Shown: positions 23,901 through 35,030 of the stretch, piece after piece
How the letters are laid out: each line of letters opens with the position of its first letter
Numbering within the stretch: the first letter of the stretch is position 1
NCBI GenBank assembly: GCA_009193035.1
Contig: SWDT01000204.1
Coordinates: 62,001 to 126,000, forward strand
DNA length: 64,000 bases
Direction of reading: 5' to 3'
Source: Halicephalobus mephisto
Lineage: Eukaryota > Nematoda > Chromadorea > Rhabditida > Panagrolaimidae
Position numbers and translations under genes: made by a program
Notes under the pieces: generated by a model
The model's database searches: none
Told to the model about the DNA's origin: nothing
What the model saw: only the letters and a program-made list of their open reading frames with translations

Positions 23901-26900
23901 ATCTGACGAGGTAGAGATGGAAGAGGAACCTGTTCCTTCTGTGTCTGGAATAGTTGAGTATGTTGGGGAAACCCCTGACGAAGTCAGACGAAAAGCGTTC
24001 CAAAGTCGGACAGAGTTCTATCAGGAGAATTCGAAAGAATGCAAGGTTCACAGTGCTGTGGATTTTCTTGGGAAATCCAGAAGAATCTCGCATCGAATTG
24101 CTGATCTTCGTTTTCATATTGATCATGAGGGTACGTTGGTAGCTCTGCAAGACGGTAATAAGCTTCTTCATTTCCCTGGAAGAAGGAAGTGCTTTGATCC
24201 AAAGAAGCGAAGGTATGTTTATCCTGATCCTGCAAAGATTGTCTCTGGTGACGATGCTTACTTCAAAAAAGGCAATACTCTTCCTCCCATAGAGAATCTG
24301 AAGATTGGATCGCCGACATGGAAGACATCAGTGAAGTGGGAGAATTTGGAGTCGAATATTCACAGATCCTTCGAACGACAGATGGAAGGGATAACTGCCA
24401 TGCACGAAGTCTTCATTGAAAACAACAAGAGTTATTTCCCAATAGTTCACGAAGGGATGCAAGAAGTGATCAAGACTTTTGTTTCCGGCGATATTGAAAT
24501 TTGTCAAGAGAATGAGAAAAGGTTCATTGAACTTTTGCTTCTCTTCAAAGGTAACAAGTGGATTTTCCCGGAAGAGGAGGAGGAAGAAGAAACTGAGGAG
24601 AACGAAGGTGAATCGAACGCAGATGCCATTGTAGAGAGGAGGAGAACGAAAGATATCCACGAGAGAATAGAGGAATGGCTAGAGATTATGGCTGACGGAA
24701 CGGACGAAGAGAAAATGCAAGTGTTCCCTCAACTTTTTGAAATGTCCAGATGGAAGGATCACTTTCGAACTAAGATGATGGTAGAAGCAGTTGAATCGAA
24801 AAATGGACAACAAGATCCCACTGTAGTGAACAAAGCTCCAGAAGTCACATCCGGATGTGGAGAGAACTTTTGTGATGACGATTATCCAGAGTTAGATGAC
24901 CCATTGGAATCAGAGACTCCACCGATCGCTAGTAGATTGAAAGACAGAGAAGCCATTAAGAGCAGATTCCTCGAACAAGTAGCCGTTTCTCATGACAAGG
25001 CTGTTCATGTGGTGAATTATGTAGAAACTGAGAAGGCTGCCCAAGCTCGAGTTGCTGAACTGATTGCTTCTTACACGGATGCCACTGACATCATGCAGAA
25101 GTCGCTTCCAGAAGAAGTATGTTTTAATGATCTTGATTTTGTTAATGGGATTTTGTAGGTTGAACATGTTTATGATGATCCGTACACTACCCTCTCAACA
25201 GAAGCTGTGATGATTAATCGTGGTGTGATTCCCCCGAGAGCAGCAATTCAAGCAGTATCTGATATGGCTGGTCCATCGAACTGCAAAGTTGTGCAAGCGT
25301 CTTCTCCCGCTTCTGTTAGAGATAAAGGCATGAGACTAGTTGATGAGATGCAAGACAACTATGAATTTAAAAGGGTCTTCGATGACCGAATGCAAAAGAA
25401 TTGCAGTTGGATGCATATCAATGGGGATTTTTGTCAGGATACGGGAATTTACGATGTCTCTCTCCACAATGACCCGAGACCTGTTGTGAACGGCAACGAA
25501 GAGTTGCTTGAGGTAATGTTTTGAATATTCACGATTATCTCTGATTTGGGAGTACTTTCAGCATGCCGGCGAATACGTTGAACGGGAATTAAGTGACATC
25601 CTCTATCGACAATATATCGAGGCCAATCGGAGTGTTTATTTGATCAATCAGTTTCAACGAGTTCATCAACGGATATTATCTCACTTTGCGAGAAGTAGTT
25701 GTCGGGATCGAATAGTGACCGATATTGTGGAGTTTGAGAAACCTAGAGTTGCAGATCTCAAGGAATTGGAGAGTGATTTGGATGAAGAAACAGCGATCAA
25801 AGAGAATTCCCTACTTTATCAGATCTGGAGAGCAAGAGAAAAGCGAGCAGTGAAGGCATTCAATATCGGAAGAAGAATCCGCGCTCAATTGAAGACAGTA
25901 TCATCTAATTGGGAAATGAAGATGCCGAGGAAGAAGAGGAATCGAGCGAGGAGATCTGTATTTACAGCCATCAGAGAAATAGCTAGACAGAATGCGAAGA
26001 AAAGACGGAACATCTTGAATCAACCAGTCTTACTTCCAGGTGATTACACCATTACGAAGAACGTAAGACGTCTGATGAAGCTTCGGAAACAAGAATTGAA
26101 GACAAAGAAGAGTACTCGAGCCGAAAAAGCTGGGAGAAAGAGAAACGCTCTTCCAGTTATGTCCAGTGAGGAGTCTTCTAATTCTGATTTTGATTATTCT
26201 GTCGATGAAGACGGAACTGAAAACTCAGTTGTTAGACGATTTGTTTTCGAAAAAGAGACAAAAACTCCAGATTCTCTATCAACTTCAAGCAGACCTTCGA
26301 GGCAAATGTCCCCTTTGATCTCCCATTCCATCAGTGGCTTTGAAATTTACTCCAAACATTTGGAACGTACAAAGAATAGATCAGAAGCAGAGCAAGGTTC
26401 TCCTCATCCAATCGACACTCTCCGAGCTGTTCTTGATGCTACTCTGGACAAGAACTACATCAGATGCTCCAATATGAGTAAGAGGCGAAGGATGAAGCGT
26501 GATGCTAAGAAAGTCCAAAAGAAACGAAAGAGTTATTTGAAAGAGAAATTCAATCTCGTGAGAGATGACTACGAATTACCTATGGGAATCTCGGCTGCGA
26601 TGATGATGCCATTAGAAGGGATCTTGGAAAGAACAGCTAAGACTTTTGGAATTATTAATTACGATGAAGATGTCAAAGAGAAGGAAATCCAGATTATCAA
26701 GAAGAAAACGATGGAAAAGACTTCCAAGAAAAAAACTGTAGAAAGCCCGATTCCTGAAATTCCATCATCTATGGTCTCCTTTGAATTGAATAGAATTGCC
26801 CCTGTTAAAGGTGGAAAACAGGCAGAGCCGAATCCCGCATTCAAGAAACAACTAGAGATGAATGCTAAGAAGCGGGAGAAATTGTTGGCACGGAGATTCT

Positions 26901-29038
26901 CTCGAGGAACCCAGACAGGAAAGAACGTGGTTACTGTAGATGCAGTTTATGGCTCTGCTCTCTTGCTTGAAAGAGAGGACGATATGATCAAAAAGAGGGC
27001 TGAAATTTCAGCTGAGAAAAAAGTGAAGAAAATAACAGCACGAAAAGACCGAATGAAGTTCGCTTCTGATGACGCTAAACGGGACGCTCATTCCGAGAAG
27101 ACACAGAACCGTGGAAGACAGAGATACCTCCAGAATATTAGATTCCTCAACCAAGTTGCCTATGATGAATTCCTCGCAAAGAGCACTTCTGAAAGAAGCG
27201 ATATTATCACTCCACCGACCCCAATTCCATTGACTCCGATCTCTCCTTTGGTCTCTAGACAGCATGAAGATGAAAGTGATCAGAAGGAAGAATGGCTGAC
27301 ACCTCCTACTTATGGGGAAATCCTTTCGGTCAATAGTTCGCCAGAACCTGATGAAATTATTCCTTGGGTGAAAAAAATTATGTCTAGTTCTCCTTATAAA
27401 ATCAATAATCTCGTGAAGACTGCGGAACTGGAGCCCACTCCTCTGTCTGACATGATCAAACAGAGACCACGAATCCCAGAAGTCAAGAATAAAGGAAGAA
27501 AGCCTGAACCCAAGACTAAGAAGCAGAATCAAAAGGACCAAAGGGAAAATCAGCTTCCAGAAGAAATTCAGGAACGAAAGTCTAGATCTGAGAGCCCAAA
27601 AGGGAAAGTCAAAAGACAATCAGGTTCTTCTCAGATCAATGGGATTAGTTCTCACAAAGAAAAAGTCCAATCAAAGAACACTCGGCTTCGTTCTCGTCAA
27701 TTTTCGATTCAAGAGGAGTCGAATTCACAGAACCCCATTGCCAAGCGAGGTAGAAGGAGAGCTAATATTTCTGAGTCAGTTGAATGTCAAGAGCGAACAG
27801 AGGTGGATATTTCTTCAGAGAAAGTTTCTGGAGCTTTGGACTTGAAATTAAGAGGAAGACCAAAGAAAACACAAAAGGAAACAACGGAAGTTGAAAGTGA
27901 ATCTTCATTGCCCACTAATCTCGGAAGGAGAAAACGGGCAACAAACTCGCAAATGGAATCGAAACCAGAAGTCAATGATATTAGAATTTCTTCTCCATTA
28001 ACACGAACTAGAAAAAAGAAGATCTCTATTTCATCCTTGGAACGACAATCAACTACAGAGGAGAATGAAGAATCAATCTCTCCAGAACTTGGATATGGAA
28101 GTGTAATTAGCCAGGATCAAGCTCCGCGACCTTCTAGTACTAGACACATAAACGAGAGGAAATCAAAAACCCGTGGAAGGGAAATGGCGCCGTCTCCCGA
28201 GGCAAAGGAATCTGGAAGTGAAGAAGAGGATATTGAACCTCCTTCTCCCATCATGGTGGAACTCAAAAAGGAAGACCTCAGGAATGTCTCCGGTAAATTC
28301 CACATTTCTGGAGTTGAATCAGAAGCTGAAAGTGATGAAGGTAGTGAAGAAGACGACGAGTCAGATGATGATGAACACAGTCTGGTGAACTTATCACAAG
28401 AAGGAGAAAACAGAAGGAAGAAAAAACGAGGTCGTCATCGGTACGATCGTCGAGCTAAATGGAGTAGTAAGAAGAAAAATAAATCAATTTCCGTTGACGA
28501 ATCAGCGTCAGGAACGACTAGTGCTTTTACAGAGTCTGAGAAATCGACAACCCAAAGGAAGAAAAAGACAAAGCACAAATGGGCGGATACTCCTTCCAGA
28601 ACCCCCAGTCCTCGGCCGCCATCTCCTCCACTACCTGCAAAAAGGAATCGGAAACAGGCAAAGCCGATTGAGATTGTTTATGAGTCTCCAAGGAAGAAAA
28701 GAAGAGACACAGACAAACTGTCTTCAGAAGTTGCAGATCTCTCGAAGGAAACCAGTATTGCCTCGAAGACAGAAGAGGAAACAGATGAACTCAAGAAAGA
28801 AGAACTTCCGAACGGAGCTGGTCTCGACGTGGAATCCTCAGATGAACGAATATCTCCTAAATCAAGAAAACAACCGTCCAAGCCAAACTCTCATGTGTTA
28901 CGGACAACAAAGACTTCAGTGTCAAAACATCCCATAAAGTCAAGTTCTAGAGTCAGTACGAAGCGACGAGCTTCCTATTCCCCTGAACCCCGATCACTAA
29001 CAAAAAGAAAGATTTCAAATAGACGACAGATACCGTAG
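20925..29038 (+). CDS. Large charged, probably nuclear protein of unknown family (2,584 aa)
   Basis: I do not recognise this protein. Nine exons join in phase: 20925-20978, 21021-21353, 21398-22361, 22406-23208, 23257-23397, 23444-23708, 23753-25116, 25159-25512 and 25562-29038. The eight introns are all 42-49 nt, and intron 6 (23709-23752) starts with GC. Residues about 20-220 are Gln/Asn/Leu/Ser-rich (QQQVLQQQQLLQ). A more ordered part of about 900 residues follows, with mixed hydrophobic and charged segments (for example KRVLFFHNPRNLQRFCDR, TKFDKFVWMHDRYMQFISCE, NYNAFQWAKENL), and may hold folded domains. The last ~1,100 residues are extremely Lys/Arg/Glu/Ser-rich with many basic clusters resembling nuclear localisation signals (KMPRKKRNRARR, KKRGRHRYDRRAKWSSKKK) and acidic patches (EDDESDDDEHS). 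This composition suggests a chromatin, transcription or RNA-processing scaffold; that is inference. No bromodomain, zinc finger, SET or helicase motif was seen. Confidence 0.8.
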
Positions 29039-31545
29039 ATTGGAGATACCTCAAACCCAGTAGCAATTGTAAGAAAAGATCCATTTTAGTAGTTTTAAAA
29101 CCTAATTCTGATCTCATTGTTATTGAATTGTTTTCTCATATGTGAAAAGATCCATGAAACATTCAAATGAAACTAGATGGAAGCTTATGGGTTTAAAATT
29201 CGTTTACTAACGTGCAAATTGTTTTATGAGGAAATTCAATTTGCAAGTGACAGCGAAGTTGCATATTGTTTCCACTTCACTGGTTTTCTGTGTAGTTCTC
29301 TTAATAGTTGAATAGCGTTTTAGGGTGTATGTGATGAACAAACTAGTGATAAAACTCGTAAATACAAGATATCGTCATCATTCGTTGAAGACCAAAGTTT
29401 TGTTTATTAAGTTGTTTAATTTTTATTTCCTAACGGGATGAGAATTGTGGTTCTGATACGGAATGACTCAGTTTTGTAACTACAATCCCAACTGCACCTT
29501 GAATAACTGCAAATTGAATCCATGGAAAGAAAATAGGTATTATTCGTGACGAGGATATTTTTAACTATTTAATTTTCTTTCAGAAAAATATTTCAAATAA
29601 TGGTCCTGACACGCAATGCTTGGTTCATACTGTAGTAACTAGTTTGGTTACCGAGTGTTTAATTTCAAAGAAAGTATACATAAAATAAGAGATAATCTAA
29701 TACCCTTGGCCTTTCTTTAGAAGCTATTAACTAAGCTCGCGCTGAAGCATGAACCACATAACTCGTAACGAGACCAAACTTCATTTAGCGATTTTGTAAA
29801 TTTCGTTCTTTGAGAAATTAGAATTCGGATCCTGACACGCAATGTTCGATTAATTCCTCAATTACATACTTATTCAGTGACATTTAGCACATTACTCGTT
29901 TTTAGAATTTTATTTTTAAAGTGTCAGTTTTCTTAAACGTGACTTTTTTTTCCTGAATATTGTGCTATCCCTCTAGAATTCTTTTAAAAAAATGACTGCC
30001 GTTGTAATTCGATCAATCCACAAGGAAATTTATAAAATAGTTCTGAAGATTTTTTATATGAGGATAAAAATTGTTTTTAAGAATTCTTTCGTCGTGTTTT
30101 TTGATTTCCGAAAGTAAATGTTATTCATCAAGATCGAAATCCGGGCAAAAACGGTGTCTAGTTCTTGAGTTTTAAGCTTGTTTTTGTTTTCAGAAGTCAG
30201 TAAGGAATCTGAAATTCCGAAGATACTTCCAGATTTTAGATCAAAAATTAAAAATGATGTTGAAGAAATATTTCCTTGGGGATAAACTAAACAATGAATA
30301 GATGAGTAATGCCACGTTTTTTGAAAGGACTTTGTGGATTCTTTAAAGAATGTAATAAGAGATTGGGTCCAAAAGACTCCTTTATTTACCCGTACCTTTT
30401 GTGTAAATTTGACTGTCACCTCCGGTTCCAAACTTGGATCTTTCATTCAAACGACGACTACCTTTTGCAAACAGCGCTGATAGGGTTTCCAATTCTATAT
30501 TTGAGGACTTCTCAATTTTCTATATTTCCATTAAAAATGATAAAAATAACAATTTTTCTTCACCTGAATTCCGTCAAAATTTTTAGAATTTTCCTAATCG
30601 AATAAAACGTTCTGGAACTTTATAGTCTCAGGAACTTCCAGAATTCTCTAGAATCTCGTCAGCATTTCCGGAAGCTTTAAGAATCCTGTGAAAACGTTTA
30701 AAATGCTTTAAAATTCTATAGAAATTTCTGGAACTCTAGAATCTCTGAAAATTTCCATAACTTCATTGAAGATGCTAAAATTCAATGAAAGATTTTGAAA
30801 CTTTATAATTCATAGATATTTTTGGAATCTTCTAGAATGTGATAAGAATTTTTAGAACTTTTTAAAATTCAATAAGAACTTTTGCAGTCGACCGAAGATT
30901 TACAAAATTCCCAGAAAATTCTAGAAACTTATGTTCAGGACATTTCGCAAGAACGATCGTTTTTCATTCTTCTCATAATATGATAATTTGGTTAGACATT
31001 TGAATATTATTTTTAGATTTTATATTTCACTTTGAAGTTCCGGTTGTCAAATTTGGTTATGTGGAAAATTGGCTAGCAATTTTATTCTGCGAAAAAGTCT
31101 GAGTTTTCATTCATCTAAGAGCAATTTTCTTGCAAGTTTCTAAATGATTGCACTGGTTATAACCTTGGAGATAACTTTTTGCCAGTTTTATTGTTTTTCC
31201 GTTGATATTTCTCTAACTTAAAGGAAAGAGTTGCCACCTACCGTCGAACCACTTGAGAAGCTTGTCTATCGGTTTTGAGTCCACTGTAAATGAGTGGATA
31301 TTTTTCCAGTTAGTAGAACTAAGTACTAATCCGACTGTGCTTCCTGTTAATATTTGAACACGAGTTTTCAAATTATTCATTCAAACTTGAAATGCCGTCA
31401 TTCTTAGACTAGCGCTTTGATCAATTCAGTTTTAGATCATATTTCCACAAATCCCCTTGCCCTTTCATCTCGTGGGAAATTCAAACAAATGCGTGACAGC
31501 TCCTCAAAAAACTGATATTCTGTTATTGTAAAATTTATTGTTTTC
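29039..31545. other. Intergenic region, 2.5 kb
   Basis: AT-rich DNA. The 15-mer TCCTGACACGCAATG occurs twice, at 29604-29618 and 29830-29844. The HSE-like array B lies at 30606-30930. Frames on both strands at 30054-30605 are not recognisable. No gene called. Confidence 0.45.
30606..30930. repeat. HSE-like AT-rich repeat array B
   Basis: About 320 bp of degenerate repeats such as TTCCAGAATTCTCTAGAATC, in which TTC and GAA trimers alternate. A perfect three-unit heat-shock element, GAAtcTTCtaGAA, lies at 30825-30837. Confidence 0.75.
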
Positions 31546-31547
31546 AG
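31546..31547 (+). other. Candidate trans-splice acceptor of the Str-like receptor
   Basis: TTATTGTTTTCAG ends about 15 nt before the first ATG at 31563. Confidence 0.5.
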
Positions 31548-31562
31548 TATTCTTATATAAAC

Positions 31563-32877
31563 ATGATGTCTTCCTTCGAAGTCGTATCAAAGTCAATATT
31601 GGCATTCGAATCTCGACCGTCTGCATTAGCACCTCTGATTACGGATTCCGAAATGTCTACTGTTTATTACAACAAACTAAACTCGATCCAGGAGTTTGAC
31701 TGGAACGTCACAGACTTTGATTTCGACGTCGCGAAGGCCATGGGACAAGAGGAAATAGAAGATGAATCAAGCTTCCGGGTTTGCATTGCCTTGTTAGTAG
31801 TTTCCGCAGCCGTATTAGGGCTTTTCGTTAACATTTTTATATTACTGTTGAGTTACTCCCATGTACATGGTGATTACCGTCATTTTGTAGCGAATCTGGC
31901 CATCATTGATATTGTCGGAGGTGAGAATGCTTTTATATAGTTAACATCACAAAGTTTTCAGCGTTACTCTTTGCTTTCATGGGCTATGTAAATCTAAGCG
32001 ATCGTCAGCAGTTATCAGTTAGGATCATGACTTACTCTGCTTTCGCTTTTTATGGATCCTTCGGCGTCTTGATATGCGCTCTAGTTCCTGTGTCCTTGTC
32101 ACGTGTCGTAGCAGCTTCGAAACCCAAGACATATGACAAAGTAAAGTTTTTAAACCTGCTCTGAAATTACAGTGATTACCTTTAGCTCTTCGCTGGGAAA
32201 CGTGCTCTGGTCATTTGTATTTTGTCGGACATGACTCCGATGGCACTTTTGGCCGTCATTTGTGTGGCCAAACATGACGTCGGCAAATGGCTGTTTTTCG
32301 GGTATGCTGTTCTCACGTTTCTTGCTTACGTTGTCACCTTTGTTTCAAATTTTCTTGTTTTTCGAATTGTTGCGAAACATATCCCTGTTGTTCAATGTTT
32401 ACATGATAAGACGAGACTACTTGAAACTCGACAAGTTGCAATTGCGACTTTTTCTCAAGCCATGGTTCCATTGGTCTGTCAAGTAAGTTATATTTAAAAA
32501 AATTGAATATAATTATAAAGATGACGTTTGTCAAATAGAGTTTTGGTATTTTAGGTTTTTGTTTCCTTTCTACATTAATTGTTATTTTTTAGGTTCCGGC
32601 CTTTCTGACGTTGTCGTCAGCCCTACTGCTTGTTGAACCCGTAACTGATGGGAATGTGATTGTGATTACTCAGCTGTGGCTCGCAGCAAGTCCACTTTTT
32701 GATGGATTAATTACTCTCTTCGTTATTAAACAATACAGAAATCAAACACTGCAATGGTGCTCTGGAATATGTGGAGAAACAGGGATTAATGTAAAACCTT
32801 GTACAGCTGCTACCTCCAACACAAGGACTGCTTACTATTCGTCCATTTATGGGGAAAATTACGAAGATAAAGTATAA
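31563..32877 (+). CDS. Seven-transmembrane chemoreceptor, nematode Str-superfamily-like
   Basis: Four exons, 31563-31920, 31962-32140, 32186-32482 and 32593-32877, give 372 residues. Seven hydrophobic segments can be placed: ALLVVSAAVLGLFVNIFILL, ANLAIIDIVGALLFAFMGYV, FAFYGSFGVLICALVPVSLS, RALVICILSDMTPMALLAV, YAVLTFLAYVVTFVSNFLVF, FSQAMVPLVCQVPAFLTLSS and a last one ending SPLFDGLITLFVIKQYRNQT. The last segment closely follows the PxxDxxxxxFxxxxYR pattern of C. elegans Str/Srh/Srd receptors, and QAMVPLVCQVP fits their TM6. TM3 ends in SRVVAASKP rather than DRY-x-x-x-x-P. About 75 extracellular residues with an NVT sequon precede TM1, which is long for this superfamily; a downstream start is possible. 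Ligand unknown. Confidence 0.8.
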
Positions 32878-34075
32878 ACGGGTCGAGGGGTTCCTGTAGT
32901 TATTTATAGTCAGTGATCTCAGTGTAAATAAAGAATCCTATAACGAAAATAATTATTCTCAGTTGTAATCCTTAATAGAGACACCGACAACAGCAAGCAC
33001 GGATCACTGAGAATAGCTTGAACTGTTATGCAAAGACTAACACATATCAATAATCTAATTTTTGAAACGGCGAAGACCTAGTATAAAATTATTCAATATT
33101 AGAACTCTGGAAATTTCTAGAATCTTTCAAATCTAATAAATGGTTCTACAGGCTCTTAGAATTTAGAAAAAAAGTTTTGAAAGCTTCCAAAATCCATTAC
33201 TGGTTTATTGAAACTTTCTGAATTATGTAAAACTTTGAGAAGTTTCTAGAATTTCAGGAAAATTCCCAGAATCCAGTAGAAAATTCTAAAATCCAGTGAG
33301 AAATTACGAAGCTTTTTCAATTTCGTAAAAATCCTAGAACTTTAAAGAATTTCATGGAAATTTTCAGAATCTTTCAAAACTAAACATTTAAAACTCAAGA
33401 TTCTAGAAAATTTAGGAAAGTCGTGTTACTTCCTAAATAATACTTGTTTTTAACTTTTAAAATCTTATGATTATAATTCTCAGGAAAACTCATGATAAAG
33501 ATATCATATCTCGATATTTAAAGTTTTACAACAACTTGAAAAACTTGGAATTACGCAACGGATTCTCCGGAATTAATAACATCCTTTCGTTTATTGGGAA
33601 AAGGCAATAAAAGTCTCCAAATTCCCACATTAGTAAATCTGATGTGATGATTTTCTCGACTAATGTAGATTTACCATTACTTTGTATTTTAATTATCTGT
33701 AATTCACGCTAAAAGTTCAATGTCGAAATGGAAGAGAAAACTAGTAGCAGAAACGGACGAATTTCTTCATCGTACTCCCGCAGCGAATGTTCCGTGTGCC
33801 TCGTGAAAAATCGAAAAGGAAAGCGAGTCAGAAGTGGAGAAATTGCGCAATGCTATGGAAAGGCAGAGTGCCATAAGCTTTATCTAAAATATCTATTATT
33901 ATGCCTCCTTCATTGGAAACCAATTCTTCCAACCTATAGTATCGATTACTTTGTCTTTATAAATCTGAAGTAATTTGTTATTCATTGCGCATATGACCAA
34001 TTGTTTTTCCGCGTTGTTGATTGAGCGTTCATTTGTAATAGTAATTTTTTAACTTGAGTGTGCATTTGTATTTTC
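32878..34075. other. Intergenic region, 1.2 kb
   Basis: AATAAAG near 32929, about 50 nt behind the receptor stop, is a likely polyadenylation signal. The HSE-like array C follows. The 81-codon frame at 33728-33973, with a few Cys and His, is not supported by splice context or a known family. Confidence 0.45.
33095..33425. repeat. HSE-like AT-rich repeat array C
   Basis: About 330 bp of the same degenerate motif. It includes GAAatTTCtaGAA at 33110-33122 and further TTCTAGAATTTCAGGAAAATTC-type units. Confidence 0.75.
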
Positions 34076-34077
34076 AG
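34076..34077 (+). other. Candidate trans-splice acceptor of arl-8
   Basis: TTTGTATTTTCAG ends 17 nt before the ATG at 34095. Confidence 0.5.
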
Positions 34078-34094
34078 AAGAAGCTGACGACAAG

Positions 34095-34766
34095 ATGTTG
34101 GCTATGTTGAATCGGGTGTTGGACTGGATCCGCAGTCTCTTCTGGAGTGAGGAAATGGAGCTTACGTTGGTCGGACTTCAGGGATCTGGAAAAACCACAT
34201 TTGTCAACGTGATTGCGGTTAGTTTACCTTTTTCATATATCGACTTTACACTAGAACCAATGGATGGCATGAGAAAGTCTTTTCAGAGCGGTCAGTTCAC
34301 GGAAGATATGATTCCGACAGTTGGATTCAACATGAGGAAAGTCACCAAGGGAAATGTTACTATAAAAGCAAGTTGATAGGTATTCAATTTATTATTGATG
34401 TCTAAATTGCAGATCTGGGACATAGGAGGACAACCACGGTTTCGGTCTATGTGGGAACGATACTGTCGAGGAGTAAATGCAATTGTTTTTATGGTAGATG
34501 CTGCCGATGAGGAGAAATTAGAAGCTTCCAAAAACGAACTCTTCCAACTACTCGATAAACCCCAGTTGGAGAGTATTCCTGTCTTAGTTCTGGGCAATAA
34601 GAAGGATCTGCCTATGGCTCTGGATGAAAAGGAGTTGATTGAACGCATGAACTTGAATTCCATTCAGAACCGTGAGATTTGCTGCTACTCCATCAGTTGC
34701 AAAGAGAAGATGAATATTGAAATTACTTTGCAATGGCTCATCAATAAGTCTAAACGTTCCCGTTGA
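34095..34766 (+). CDS. arl-8: ARL8 small GTPase, lysosome and vesicle transport
   Basis: ARF-like GTPase that sits on lysosomes and synaptic vesicle precursors and recruits kinesin adaptors. Three exons, 34095-34217, 34287-34367 and 34413-34766, give 185 residues (human ARL8B 186). It is very close to ARL8: the P-loop GLQGSGKTT, switch [21 protein letters not shown], switch [31 protein letters not shown] (NKxD) and [17 protein letters not shown]. Human ARL8 has Y where this P-loop has G (GLQGSGKTT against GLQYSGKTT). Intron 2 (34368-34412, 45 nt) begins with GC. Because NVTIK must join IWDIGG without a gap, this GC-AG intron is forced by the conserved protein. Confidence 0.98.
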
Positions 34767-35030
34767 GAAACTCTTCTCAGATTGTCGTCAGCCTTTACGT
34801 CGCCGCTTCTTTATCATTTCTTAATTTATGCTCCACTATGTAAGGTTGAATTGTCTCACTCCAAGATTATTCTTGTAGAATACATTGTATGTACCAAATG
34901 CCTTTATTTATTTCTTGGAGTACGTGCTAGCAAGGTTATCTCAAAACATGAAAAACTTAAAGAACATTTATTTCAAACTTTTTGTCAAATATATTTCCCG
35001 AAATTAGACATATTACTTGTTAATTGAAAT
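34767..35030. other. Convergent 3' region between arl-8 and SAM synthetase
   Basis: On the minus strand AATAAA at 34972-34967 lies about 60 nt behind the SAM synthetase stop and is a likely polyadenylation signal. No exon seen. Confidence 0.5.

Noticed and set aside
27008..27619. 203-codon minus-strand frame opposite the large charged protein
   Set aside because: Antisense of Lys/Glu-rich coding sequence gives Phe/Leu/Ser-rich frames; no independent evidence.
33728..33973. 81-codon frame with Cys and His residues upstream of arl-8
   Set aside because: No family resemblance, no splice support in frame with arl-8, and a TTTTCAG acceptor lies between it and the arl-8 start.
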